From Strongylocentrotus droebachiensis (lineage: Eukaryota > Echinodermata > Echinoidea > Camarodonta > Strongylocentrotidae), in the NCBI GenBank assembly GCA_035222895.1, contig JAVYIG010000067.1, positions 806,001 through 870,000 on the forward strand: DNA of 64,000 nucleotides, written 5' to 3'. The notes beneath the pieces were generated by a model, which worked only from the letters and a program-made list of their open reading frames with translations, was not told the DNA's origin and did no database searches. A program made the position numbers and the translations under genes. Below, one piece after another: positions 10,794 to 25,700 of this stretch; the stretch's first letter is position 1, and each line of letters starts with the position of its first letter.

Positions 10794-13700
10794 CTGTGAG
10801 AGGAAAGGAGAGAAAAAGGAAAATATGTCAATGAGAGCATTTAGAGCACATTCTCTAGAGTATCTTCAATACATGCTTTTGATAGTACACAAGAGGATAA
10901 ATCAATAACCTTATGATTATTCATATTTACTTTTCCATTAATGAATGACTTCTCATTTGTGTTATACATGTATGTAGCATGACAAAGTGCCACGTGGGAG
11001 ATGGGTATCTATTACTGCACAACAGTTTCTGATAGTCGGTATGAAATAAACATCCATAATACAGCTGAATTACAACTTCCAAAACTTTCCTTACAAACAT
11101 CAAAAATATGCTACAACACAATACAAATTAGATAATCAGAACCCGCTGGCATATTGATTTGTTCTATTCACCTATTCTTGAAGGAAATAAAAAGCCAGAA
11201 CTCCATTATTAATTTTTTTTTATCATGTTTCAAAACAGATGAATGCAAGCTTTAATATACTAAAGCAAAGTATTTCTTTTTTGTATTGTGAAAAAAATCC
11301 CATAAAACAAGACAAGAAGATAATTCATTCCTGATAAAATGCTAAAATAGTGCTTTCAGTCTTTCATGGGGTCCATGTAGAATGAGATATAAACATACCC
11401 ATTGGTTTAGGTCTCTGACCCACTCCTACAGGCTGCTGGAGACCAAGTGATTGTTCTTCATTCGTTAGTACTTTGATCAGCGTCTTCAGCACAGCCTGCC
11501 AAGATCAAACGTCAGACAAAGATGAATTTTTATTCCCCATTTCTTTTTTCAGCTCTTTTAACCCTTTGGCAACAATCATTCAACATTTGTGGTTTGGCTC
11601 AATAACGTTTGATTCAGAGCCCTAACAAATATACCAGATACACAAGTAGATAGGGCAAAAAAATTATACACACAATGCATCCATTTTTGTTTCATGCCTA
11701 TATTGCATTTGATGCTAGGAATTGAAAAAAATGCAAATAAGTTTTAAAATACTTGAATTGGCAATACGGTGAGAGATTTAAAACCATTGTTTTTTAATAA
11801 AAACCGGCCATTTAAAAAACTTGTTGACAAAATCCTTGTCCTTGTATATTGTTCTCAGAGACATTGCATATTATTCAATCATTGTAAGCGATGATTGGCC
11901 AGTTAAAACAGTGTATACTTGTAGTAAAAACTATCATTCTCTTTATATTCTGTAAACTCTTCCAACGTCATGGGTTTTCTATACGGTAATGCAATAATTA
12001 ATGTGAGTAGTAGTAAGGAGAGGACCTACCTCATCAGCTTGAGACCAAGGCTTGGCCGGAGTTCTCATTCGTCGCATGAACAACGTATGCCACTTGGTCC
12101 TCAACTGCAGGACCAAGCTTGCTGCCTGTATACCAGAGAAAGACAAACGCAAGTCAGATATTACAAACATGTACAGGTAGTTGTTTATCAAAGATGTTAA
12201 CCATGACGATATCTTATTTAGCACTTCGTAAAATCTCACACTCATGAACCCAGTGCACCATTTCCACTCCCCTGCCTGTATTCTGTTCTGTAAAGCGCAT
12301 AGAGACATGCCATTAGGCCTAATGTGTTATGTGCTATTAAAAAAAATGTTTTAATTATTATTATCATTATTCATTCTTTTATCTAAAGAAGATAGCTGTC
12401 AAATTTTCCTTCTATTTATGAGATTGCTTCATGGAAATCATCAGAGAAATATTTATTTCTAAAAAAAGAAGACAGCTGGACTGGCAGTATTGACTATTTC
12501 ACAATTTATATTCATTTTGCATCATGTTTCTCTTTGGATTCCTTATCACCCATATAATATCATTTCACAATTGAAGGACTGCCTGGAATACAACAGCTAA
12601 GAGGTACAGAACATACTTCAATTTATTAGGCAGCAGAACAGATAGAATACACTCACAAACTCTACTTCTTTCATTAATATATCATTTGTATGAACTATAC
12701 CACATACATTTTTCTTGTTTAAATTATCGTTGTTATTTAAATTGTTACAAGACTCTGAACTACTGAATGCACTCACTAGAGGCTCAGACTTGATGAACAG
12801 CCACAAGTTTAAGTAGTTGGACCTTGTGACAGTACTTGACATTGGAAATGACCAAGGAAGTCTGCATTACACAACTACAGTCAAACCTGTCTACAACGAC
12901 CGCCCAAGGGAAACGCAAAAAGTGGTCTTTGTAGACAGGTGCCTTTAGTGCATGTTTCAATGAGAAACCATTTTCAAGGGAAACAAAAAATGTGCTTGTT
13001 TGACTGTATAACTTCTAACCATACACTTCCGTATGTGGAAATTTTTTCGTCAAAGTTTGAAACAAGTGAACACACTAACCTGAGGCTCAGACTTGATGAC
13101 CAACCACTCGTCTAGCTTGAGCGTTGCCTTGGCGACCCTGTAATCATCATCCTCTCCTTCGCTGGAGTCGTTTGCAGCAGCATCTCCATTGGGTCCCATC
13201 CTGGTTGCCATGGAGGATGCGGTTCCTTCCGGTAGGACCAGGGCGTCGTAAGGTAGACGGGCGGGGCCACAGACCAGGGCGATGGTGATGGGAGAGATGA
13301 GGGTCACACATCGGACACTGGTCCTGAAGTGGGAGCTGAGGGAGGTAAAATATTAAAAAAATTGGTAAATGTTGGCATTTTAAGACTAAAAGCAAAGGGC
13401 ACCAACCATTTTTTAAGGATTCTGGTTGGGGTGCTGATATGGTTGGTAAATAATCAAGTCTGTTTACTTTGCAAATTCTTTTCAGATTCTATAAACGGTG
13501 CTTCAGAATTAGTGGTAAACTTTTAAACATAAGTCATTCTCACTCTCACCCAAACAATAAAAAATTATTGAGCACATTGGTAATAAATATTGAGCAGGTA
13601 CATTGCTCTTTTTTTCAAATAAACTTTTGTTGTCAAATGTCATCTCTATATTTTCCTCATTCAACACATATCCAGAATAATAGAAAAGAGAGAGAGAGAG

Positions 13701-16700
13701 AGAAGTGAGACATAGAGAGAGGGGGGGAGAAAAGGAGGGACATATGGGGTGGGGCAGAGAGGGAGGGAAGGGGAGAGCAAGAGATAGAAAGGGAGAGAGA
13801 GAGGGTGAGAAAGTGAGAGGGAGGGGGAGAGAGGGGGAGAGAGGGGGAGAGAGGGGGGGGGGGGGGGGGGGGAGGGAGGAAGGGTAGAGAGGAGGAAATG
13901 GGTGAAGGGGGGATTTTTATCTCCTACATACCTGGTGAGTTCATCGTATAGGAGCCAGTCTGAAGGTAGACTATCTACCGTTCTCATATGCTCCTCACTC
14001 AGTGATGTCTTGCCCTTAGTCACCTCATGGAGTACAGAGTTGGGATGGAAGCGTACCTTGGACTCGGTTCTGTGAAAGCAGTAAGAAAATATATAACATC
14101 ATGGTCATCATCCTCATCACCCTAATCCTCATCATCATCATCGTCATTGTCATCATCATCATTATCCTCATCGTTATCCTCATCCTTATCATCATAATAA
14201 TACCATCATCATTAACAACAGTAAAATACAGAATATCACTTTAATGATGATATCAAAAACTTCATATGCCAACCTCTTGAGACAAAAAAACAGACTGAGT
14301 ATCCTAAAATATCAGATTTTGGAGAGAAAAATCAGATTTTCACAAAAACTCGATACTACCACTGACCTGTCGGCCCCGGGCCAGTAAAATTTCAGAAAAA
14401 TGTTTGCTCTTTCATTAAAAGTTAATGAGAAAATTGTAAAGCAAAGTTTTTGTTGGGGTTGCGGGGGTTTACTTGTACATGTTTCTATGCGATTCCGCTG
14501 TTTTTATGGTTTAATTTTTTTTTTTAAAATCATATTTTAAGATTTTAGGATCTTATTTCACTCTTATTATCCTACAAAATACGATTTAATCGTACTGGTT
14601 GGCATCTCTGGGTTAACCATCAGCTTTTCCCATACCAGTACTTGTTTTACAATGCAATGCAAAGGCTTTTTGCTTTCTACTTATCCATACAAATTTGTGC
14701 AGAACAGTGTTTTTTAATCAAGGTAATAATGATTCCCCCCCCCCTTATCTACATGACTGGCACTAAAACTGAAGGCACATTTGACAGTAGGGGAGGACTT
14801 ACTTGGTGGTGAGTTGTCTACATTCTCTGTCCACCTTGAGAATGCTGGGATACATTTTTTTTTTTATTTTTTTTTAATTCGGTCAAAAACTTCATTTCAA
14901 ATATATAATTATCATAATACAAAACATTGATAAATATAAAACGAGTAGAAACTGGAATTATGGACAGTCGAGAGAACTTACTTGGTGGTGAGTTGTCTGC
15001 GTTCTCTGTCCACCTTGAGAATGTTGGGATACATGCCAGCACACAGGGATGCCTTGACCACCGCCCAGTTCTCTGAGTTGGTGTTCAGATCACGGATGTC
15101 CCCTGGTCCTCTTGCTCTTACGAAGCCAGATGCTCTCAGCTGGCCTAACAGCTGGGTCCTAGACAAAGACAAGACGCAAATCCCAGTTTTTACATTATTG
15201 TAGGGCAATAGCCTAATGGCAGTGTCCTATACCAAATTGCTCTTACAAAAGCCAGATGCTTTCAGCTGGCCTAACAGTTGGGTCCTAGGCAAAGACACAA
15301 CATAAGTCACAATTTTAACATTATTGCAGGACAATAGCCTAATGGCAGTGTCCTAGATCAAATAAAACTGATTGGTCCAAATCTCAAACTATTGGTCTGA
15401 CAAAGCCAGAAGCTCCGAGTTGGCCTAGCAGCTGAGACCTTAATTGAAAAAAAGAATATGAGTCACAATCTTGCTCTACTGATCTAACAAATATGCAAGT
15501 CTAGCATGAAAGTTCTGGACCAAACAAAATCACATCTTCACTCCTTATAACCATTTCATCACAAGCATGTAAACAAAGGAACCAAATCTGATAAACCTCA
15601 AACATTAGGATCCTGTTTTATATAACTTGTTATCAATAACAAATGCTACATTTCTCTGACAAATTTGCTATCAGCCAATCAAAATTCCACAACTTCAGTA
15701 GCTTGCAACAGTTATTGTAACTTGTCATTGATAACAAGTTTAATGATACAGGCTCCAGGGCCCTGTTGCTTAAAAATTACAAGCTACTGTTATAAGCTAC
15801 TGAAATCATGGCATCTGCATACATGCCAACATTTGAAAATCAGAAATCTGTACACTATGTGCGCGAAGCGCACATCACGAGCGCGAAGCGCGAAGTCCTT
15901 TTAGCCGGGGTCCAGCTCTGGGTTTCCAGATGCTCTCTGGTGCAATCTGAGCCTATTCTAGGGACCATTTCCCCTAAAATTCAACCCAAGTTTATGGGTA
16001 ATTTTTGTGTCATACCAAACAAAAAAGTGATTGAAGTGAATTCCACATTTTAATTTATCCTTAGCAGAGGCAGAGCAGATAATAGATCTAGATCTAGATT
16101 TAATTAGCCACTCATGCAGAGTGATGCATTTAAGTCTAGATCTAGTTACTTTTTAAATAATTATACAGACCTTCATTTCTAGAATTTGGTGGAGCTCTAT
16201 TAATCCCACTCCTTGTTTTGCCAAGGAGCTCAAATTGAGCTCCTCAAATAACTCTCCTGGAAAGAGGAGCTCAATTTGAAAATTGATGTTTTTACCTTGT
16301 ATTATTGTGTGTGGGTTCAAAATGCTGTAATAAAATACATATCAAACAAGTGTTAACTGACTGACAACCGTGTTGTTTCATTTATTGAAGTTTCAAGTTA
16401 CTGCAGTACACTCAATTATCATCATCATAATCAACTGAATTTGCAACTCAGTCTGCTTGGTCCACTCTACTTTAGCTTAGACTTAGACTAGAGGTCAATT
16501 ATTTCATCTTAATTTTGAGGAGGTGATTATACTGCTGGTTATTACCATTCATGTTCAACTTAAGTAACTTCAGTCTGCCTCACAGTCACCCTGTAAATTA
16601 ACAGTTCAGTTTTTGGAACAACGTTAAACAATGTCAAACAATTTAAACGTAACAAATGGGGGTCTTTCCGTAACGCAAGACACCGCAGCATAATTTTCAC

Positions 16701-19700
16701 GCAAAACGTACACAAACGCCCAATCAGTCTTACTGCATTTCAAACCTACCATTTTTAAGTCCAAAATAAAGATGTGCATAAAAACGTTTTTAAAAATCTG
16801 TTTCCAGTCAAAGGATCTCCTCCTCGGGTACTCGCTCTTTTGAGTGAATCCATGATAATATTCAGGAATAAAACACCTCGTTCAAGCGTCGAATGGCAAA
16901 TTTGTATCGACAGTCAAATAGCAGAACTCGTATCCTACACACGCACATGTACACTCACCAGTACCACAGACACACCAGCCCAGGCCGCTAGGCCCGGCGT
17001 TCATGAACAACAACACACCGTATACCGCACTTCATGACTTGCAATGCGCCCGCTCGCTGAATCACCGAAGTCTTCGCTACTATACTTTGAATGGGTATTG
17101 CGGGCGCCGCGCGCACGATCATCTACCACCATGCTCCCCCCAAATGCACGACCGCATGTAGCATACTAGTATCAAAACAGTAATAACGGCGGCCGTGTTG
17201 TTTCGGAATTAAACAAGATGGCGGCGGTTGGACCATGTGCGCGAAAGTGCCTATCCAGTGTAGTCAAATTCAGTGAACTGCGTGCGACATGCAGCGCTGT
17301 GTACGGAGGCTATGTGATAAGGCGGCATTCGCTATAATGTACTTTTATTTATAGTTTCCCCGTAACCGCGATCGCGCTCCTTAGAAATGAAGGTCTGATT
17401 ATACATGACATAGATCTATGCATAAAATGAGACTGGCAATAATGGTATTCAACTTTCCAGACAACAGTCAACAATCCAAAATTATTGTAACTCATTGAGC
17501 TACATGTAAATGAGGTTGTCAAAATCAATGTCAGCAGAACAAGACATCTGTTGAAAAAATATAATTATTTCTTTAGATCTTGCCGACAATAAATGCAGTA
17601 TACATATTCCTCCCCTTTTGTGCTTGCTCTAATAAAGGGAAATCGTTCCTTGTATTCCTGTTTGTACTTCTGAATTCGTCTTGCTGCTGTTCCGCTCATT
17701 TTGACAGATTTTCTTCCGAGACAAATCACAAATCACAAAGTATACGGTACCTCGAAACACGTACTTTGCATGGGAACCCTATGCATATACGGTGCGCTAG
17801 CCGCGCCGCGATAGCGAATGCATGCATGCTGATATGCGCATGCAAACGTATAGAAATTATACTTACGAGATTTGCCAGCGCAAGTATTTACGTACGGAAA
17901 TGTTACATACGGAAACACATATCAGAGTGCACGTGGCGCGCAGCAACACGCTGCCACTGTACATACATATCAGTGCACACTGCACGCACCTTGCGCAATG
18001 CAATCCGTTCAGCTCTCGATCGGATCAATGCTATGTATGGAAAGCCAAATTCCCCAAAATCGGAACGTTCCGTTTTTTAGGGCTATAAAAACTTCAAAAA
18101 CGGAACAGTTCCGTTAAAATCGGAACGGTTGGCATGTCTGCATCTGATTGGCTGAGAGCACATTTTCATAGGAATTTAGCCGTTGTTATAGATAACAAGT
18201 TCTATGAAACGGGGCCCCTGATCATTTCGTTCTGATTCTCTTACCTCATTCCTACAATCATCTCCATGGTGGCTCTTGATAGAAAGTTCCTATCACAGAA
18301 GGTCCCTTCCCAGCCATCGCTACGAGCTCGCTGCCAGGACTGGTATCAAAACAAAACAGTAAACACAATTTAAGAAGTAAGGACAATAGTAGTAAATGAG
18401 AAGAAAAAAATGCAATTCCACTCAAGCTATAAATGTATAAGTAAGTGATAGAGATGATTTCATTTGATAGATGCAACATTTCAAAGTTCCTATCACAGAA
18501 GTTCCCTTTTCAGCCATCGCTACGAGCTCGCTGCCAGGACTGGTATCAAACCTTAACAAACACAAGACATTAGGAGTAGAGCTCTAGCTAGTAAAGACAA
18601 TAACACAATTATCAGAATCATGTTATCCTGGTGAAGCTACAAATGTAAAAGTAAATTATAGAGATTATTTGATTTGATATTGTAATATTTCAAAGTTAGG
18701 TAGTGTTAACTGATACGTAATGATTTTCCAATTTTCTTCCAATTTGAAATGTCAAATATTATCATATAATCATATAAATTGGAATATGTATAAAATTCTG
18801 GCACCTTATGTGTGTTTGCAACTTAAGAAACTAAATACCTCTAAAAATAAAAGTTCCAAACTGAGCTCTAATTAAAGCACTCTTCTACGTGACACATGCA
18901 TTCATTTCTTCATTTGACACAGTAACTACAACTCTCAACTTAACAACAATTGTGTAACTATGTACTTTATGCTATGACTGTCATGACTCACACGCTGATT
19001 TTAAAATCACTATAAGTTTTTACAGAAAGCAGTATAACAGGCATGGTTGCAACTTGTCAACTTGTGTGTTACTGACCTGGAATGCCCTGAGTAAGGCCAT
19101 GTGATCACTGAATGTATTGGAAGTGTACTTCTTGCGGACTTGCATGGCAGCACGCTTCTGAGATGGGTGGCTGGGAAGCACAACTGTGGAAAGAGGTGAA
19201 AAAGATTATAATAATATAAATCCTCCTACAGATACAAGTATACTGACAACCAAGTATATGCCCACCTGGATAAAAGGTAGACGTTTGATCAGTATTCTAC
19301 TAATGCTCCTGCACTACTGTAGTGCTCTCCGAGCTTGCTCCCCAGGGAGAAAGAGAGAGAGAGAGAGGGAGGAAAAAAGGGGGGGGGGGGGGCTGGTAGG
19401 GTAGCAAAGAAGATAATTTTATAATCATTCATCAATTCAAATCACTCATAGAAAACAGTTTTCAGATGGAGGCCAAGCATTCTTTTTGGTGAAAAAGAGC
19501 TCTGACACTCGTGGATTTACATCTATGAACCTTTTTGAGCCTTTTTATTTGCAGTAGTATATTGGCATACTTTATGTAAAATAATGTACTTCAACTTCAG
19601 TAGCAAAACAATTGCTACACTACAACCCTATGGGAAAAAGAAAAGGAATATATAGGATATATCACTATAGGGACAAAAATTCTGGAACCAGGATAAGGTC

Positions 19701-22700
19701 AGAGACACGGATAAACAATAACTTCAAATTTGAACAAACATCACATAAATTCTTCTTACATGGGTCTTTGTAGGCAAGAGTACAAACGATAGTCAGGACT
19801 GGATCAAGGCACTTTAAGACGATGGCATAGAGGACCATTTTACCCAGCCTAGGGTCTACGGGTAGGTCTGCTAGATGGCAGCCAAGCTCGGTCAGGTCCT
19901 CCCACTTATCCATTGCATCAATGGACTGTCAAAGAGCAGTCGAGAAAAAGGAAGAAACATTACCAAACATGACCGGAAGTCAATGGTTATCTCAGAGTTA
20001 AATCCACATCGATTGATATTTAAAGGCATCGTTTAACAATGTTAAGTTTGAGATGCATTGGCCCTACATGTTATCAGTGTCTGTGATATGTGTAATATTG
20101 AAGCCCTAAACAACTTTGCGCTTAAAAATGATCATGAAGTGCCTCAAAAAAGGAAAAATCTTTGAGTGACCGGTTTTACCATACTTTTTTCCCCCAATAG
20201 ACTTTAGTGTTATAAAAACAGTTAGGAAAACGAAAAATGAAATTTCGATTTCCAATCATAAATATCTTGATAATCAGATGGGCGATTAAAAGTCATGGGA
20301 TTCCTGACTGACCTAAAGGTTTATATTTATGATCGCTGCATGAGCTAAATCCAGGATTTTGTTTCAGAATCTGAGTCAATGTTACAGAGTCACTTTAATG
20401 CTCTAGGAAATAAAATTTGAGTAATTTGTTCAAAAACAATCAGCGATAGCTGTAAAGAATTCAATATTTGCGAAAAAGGAGGAAACATTACAAAACATAA
20501 ACAATTGTTAAACCTAAAGTCAATGGTTATCACAGAGTTAAATCAATTGGTCTTTAATGCTCTAGGAGTAATTTTTTTTTTTTAAATCAGCAAGATGAAA
20601 TGAATTCAATATTTCAAGGCAAAAAAAAATCTATTTTATACCAGATGGTAATCTACTAAAAGTAAGGAGGCGGCAAGCCATTTTTAGGCGAGCCTAGAAT
20701 TTCAAATGATGCTAATATGGTCTTTATTATGAATGAATGATACCTATAATAGTTGACAATCAAAGAAAACACAAGCATGAATAGTACCTTGAGAAGGCCG
20801 ACGGCGTTCTTGATAGCTATAGTAGAGGGTGGCTCTGGAGCCCTCTTCAAGAAGTCGCCTACTGATGTCTCATTAGGGGCAAGCAGTTTGGTGTGTAGGC
20901 AGAGCTCCTAGAATGATAATAATGGGTTCAATCAGTACAACCATCATCATCATCATCATTGTGCAGGTGTCTTGGTCTAGTGGATATGTCCCTGGACTGT
21001 GGATCACATGGTTTGCGGTTCGAGTCCCACCACAGCACTAATGTCCTTTGGTAATAATTGCGGAGAGCCAGTAGTGTCAAGTCTGACAGACATGAGCGCT
21101 TTACAAGAACCCATTATCATTATTTTGATGATACAGATACATATTTGGATATATTGCAATATATATGAGATCAAGCAAAAGGGCCTAAAATATGGAATTG
21201 GCAATGTTTCAAAGCAAATTTAAGCAAACTAGAATGTTGTAAATTTTGCATTATTTATGTTTTTGCTCAAATTTGGCCTAATATATGATAATGTCATGTG
21301 ACCTCATGATAGATAATCTGATTGGTCTCCAACCGTCTCATAAGTTATGCAACACTTGAACAAAATTAAAAGGCATGAAAGCATATTATGCAACATTCTT
21401 GGATGGAGGGGGAGGGGGGTCAAACATGCTCCTTGCTTTTCACAATGACATTCATATTCTTAGCTTCTTCTATAAGGATACTGCAGAAAGGTCAGATTTC
21501 CTAGCACTGAAAGGGGAAAACAGACAATATTTTTTGCTCACATGTAATGGTGTCCTCAGGATCTCAGGGACCTGGAAGTCTGGTAGACTCTGGTAGCGAA
21601 CTCTACTGATCATATGAAAGCACATGCCTGGACGAACACGACCAGCTCTGCAAAACATAACAGATCATATATGACATAAATTGTTATTATTTGTGGTTTT
21701 GGCATTATCAGGAAGAGTCAAGGTATTATCTACATGACTATTGTGGATGCATAATTCAGTAGATGTATTTTGTTACGAATCTATTTTTGTTAATCTCACA
21801 ATTTTGCATATTTTTGCAAATGTAGTGAAAACCAAACACAACTAAAATGTATAATACATGTTCCAGTAAAGGAATTATGGATTGACCATATACATTTTAT
21901 ACGCTAAAGTGTTACTGTCTCATCTGGTTATATTCTTTGTAAGGAAATTTTTTACTTTTATCAACCATTTTAATTTTTGTTAATTATGACAGGCTTTGAA
22001 AAGTGTTTTTTTTTATTTTATTTTTTATTTTTTTAAAACAGAACATTCCTTCTATAATATAGGGAAATACTAACAAGATCATATACAAAACTCCTCATTC
22101 TGTTTATCATTTAAGAAAAAGAAGTATGCTGAGCATATCTCACTCTTCTCATTATTCTGTTCCTTTGCCTTCTCTCCAACACAGTGCATAAGAAAACATT
22201 TCTGATAGTTAGTAAGTATGGTATTTAATTATTGTTGTTTTTGTTCTGCTTTAATATGTTCCCCTACAATGCACAAAGAAGTCCCTATATCATCAACACT
22301 AAGATCTATCATACTGTTGGTACCATGTGCATACATACCTTCCCCTTCTCTGCTTGGCACTAGCCTTGGAGATCCAGTTGCTCTTCAGTGATGAGATATT
22401 AGCAATCGCATCAAAAGATTTCTGTAACATAAACATGCGCAACAGGAATTAATTCTTCCTTATAACTGGAAGACATAGTACAAAATGAAAATATGCACAA
22501 CTTATATCAAGTACAGAATGTGAAATCTGTAGATCCTAAAATGCAACACGCATGAAAAAAATAACAAAATTTAGGAACCTGTTTTATTGTCATATTTCTT
22601 GTGTTTTAAAACCCTTGCTTTTAAAAAACAAGTTTTAAAAAACAAGACTACAATGTGATATGAACAAATATATATATTTTTACAATTTCCATGTCCATTA

Positions 22701-25700
22701 TCAATGAGCTACATACATGTTATTGGTACATGTTATACCCACCTCCTTGACCTTGCCAGAGTCTACAACGAAGACTACATCATTGATGGTCACACTGGTC
22801 TCGGCTATGTTCGTTGACAAGACCTTTATAGAGCAAAAAACGAGTTTAAGCAATTATACAAACATTTTTCCTTTCACACAAATTCATTAAAATGCAGTTT
22901 AAATATGAACATGAACATGTCCTCACATTATAGAAAATACACATAAATGAAAAAGCAACAACTTCAACATTCAAGTTGTCTCTGCTATATACATAATTGA
23001 ATTATTCTTATTGCTAATATTGTGTCTTGTCACTAGAAAATTAACTACATATTGATGAAGATTCAGTGTCTTTGTTAATTATATTGTATTCTAACTGGTA
23101 TTATTTGAAACAATTGTTAAAGAAAAATAATATTTTTTAAATTGTAAATTGTCAAACAATTCAGCCGAAGCTGCGAAATGATGATATCATTAAAATTTAA
23201 CTGAACTAGACTGCTATATGCGACTGTGATCAAAGCCTCAAATCAATATACATACATGAAGATGTATTATGTGTTAAGTAATTAAAATAGAGTTGCTGAG
23301 TCTATGCTCATTATTGTCATCTCCATTCAAAAAGACTTCTTCCTCATGGAAGAGTTTCTTTCCAAATTTTCTGTAAAGATGAAATACTTTGTAAATTTGG
23401 AAACACAAGAATGAATGTTACCATAAATCTGATTTATCTGTCTTCTTTGTTAATAGCTCATGTCATACTTATACTATTATTATTATTATTTATTTGACCA
23501 AACGGAAAACATACAGCGAGTATAACAATCAGATAATACATAGAGATAATACATGCAAACAGTTTTAGAAAAGTGGAGAGGAGAGAGAGAGAAGGATACA
23601 ATCTGCTGGTCAGGGGTGACAAAAGCAATTGAAATTGCTATTACTTGAAAGCATGTCACCCCCACATGCTGCATCCTAGAAAATAAAGAGTAAAGTACAG
23701 GTTCTCATTCTTACAATCTTTCTAATGCCTGCGCCCGGTGTCTTGAAGACTTTCTTCTGATCATGGCTCTGCATGCTGGAGTGAAGAGTGTAGATCTGAA
23801 AGGACTGGCGATCACTGAAGGTATCATCCTGTAGCAACATGTCACGTAGGGTGACGATGTCATCATAGCCAGGCAGGAAGACTAGGATGGCACCTGAAGA
23901 AAGGAAAGGAAAAGAGAACATTGATGAATTTCAAAGTCAACACCACTCCAAAAAAGTGCTTCTCTTCGCAAATCTTGGGTTAAAAGTAGCATTTCAACAG
24001 CATTCATAGCCGGGCAGGAAGACTAGGATAGCACCTGAAGATAGGAAAAGAGAACGTTGATGATTTCCAAAGTCAACACCACAAATACAAATTTAAAAAC
24101 ATGCTTCTTTTTGCAAATCTTTGGTTGAAAGTAGGGTTTGATGGTACCATTTGACATTCGCAGATAAGGGTGCCGATCAGAAGAACTGACGATCACTAAA
24201 GGTATCATCCTGTAGCAGCATGTCACGCAGGGAGACGATGTCATCATAGACGGGCACGAAGAAAAGGATGGCACCTGAAGAAAGGAAAAGAGAACATTAA
24301 TGAATCTCAAAGTCAACATCACAATTTTGTTCAATAAAATGTGCTCCTTTTTGCAAATCTTGGGTTGAAAGCAGCATTTGATGGTACTTTTTGATATTCG
24401 CAGTGAAGGGTGCTGATCAGGATTGACAATCGCTGAAGGCCTCATTCTGTAGCAACATGTCACATACATTTGTAGGGTGAGGATGTCATCATACAAAGGC
24501 AAGAAGGCACTAAGCATCACCATCCACGTCATCCACATAATCATCGCCATCATCATCAATTGCGCCACCAGCAACGCCACCACCACCACTACAACATTAC
24601 ATAAAGCATAACTCACCCTCTTGTGAGTGGCTGCATATGTAGTCCAGGAGAGCAAGAACCAGATTCAGGTCTACCCTCTCATCATCAAAGCTGTGATGAT
24701 AGGCTTGAAGAAGCTCTCTGTCTTCCGTACTCACTTCGCTGTGATTCCTCAGTAACTCACTCTCATCCTCATTGCTGGCTTGGACAGTGTCCCTGCATGG
24801 GTGTCAGGATAAAAAGAGATCAATGTGAGTCAGACACAGAGTGCAGTGACACCTGTCTACAAAGGCCACTCGGGAGAAACACCATGGTCACTGTACACAG
24901 GTGGGTTTTATGGACAGGTTTTAATGCTTACATCTATTAACAGTATTCAACAAAGGCCCTAACTCAACCAGTCCACCTTTCATTCTTGAGTTACGATTTA
25001 CGAAAAACATCAAATTTACAAGGGGTATGAATAATTTAGTTATTAATTGTATGAATTCTCATTGGAGACCAAACTAAGTGACCAGCACAGACAGCTGGCC
25101 CTTTATCATTAGAGAGGGCAGTCAGACAGGCTTAAAGTACATGCCTTCTAGAGGTATCTAGATTTTATAAATACAGGAAAAATGGTCAATGGTTGCTATA
25201 GTAGAGTGTGTAGAAACCATTGATCCTAGTTTCAAAACCCTTTACGTCTACCTTCCCGGTCAACAACATTTCATATTGTCTATTGAAAGCAAGAAAGTCA
25301 AGTTAAAGGATAGGAGTCAATACCCTGTTTGGCTCTTTATAAAGGATAATTGGTTTACCAGATACCCTTGAGTAAAATTTGGATTAAGTTTGTTTGCACT
25401 TAAAAATAGTGTTAAATCTATACAATATATAAAGCACTCATTATTCTTAGCCTACAAAAGTAGTAAGATGTGCATGAATGTTGTACAGAATATCATTTAT
25501 ACAGGAATGTTGTGATATTGAATAAATAGAAGACACATTTGTGTCATATAACATACTGCTGTTGTCTTTCATATTCAACTTACAGATATGCTTGCAAAAG
25601 ATCCACTACCTCGGTTTGGTTGAACATCCTTGCAAAATCCAATGCTGTCCTGTTACACAAAAAAATAAAAATATCTCATAGTTTCATTTGAAATTCAAGG

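Noticed and set aside
13661..14023. 120-codon - strand frame rich in Pro/Ser/Leu
   Set aside because: Only its upstream end overlaps real YTHDC2 exon 24; the rest is translated GA/CT microsatellite beyond the donor.
17580..18080. 166-codon open frame, + strand
   Set aside because: No ATG at its start, cysteine and serine runs of random look, no splice context, and it lies wholly inside a TIR element.
20966..21040. Possible tRNA gene on + strand
   Set aside because: Same SINE body follows the head; interpreted as a retrotransposon.
24023..24655. 210-codon - strand frame
   Set aside because: It reads through decayed exon 15 copies and intron in mixed frames; the real exon 14 lies in its 5' part in another frame.
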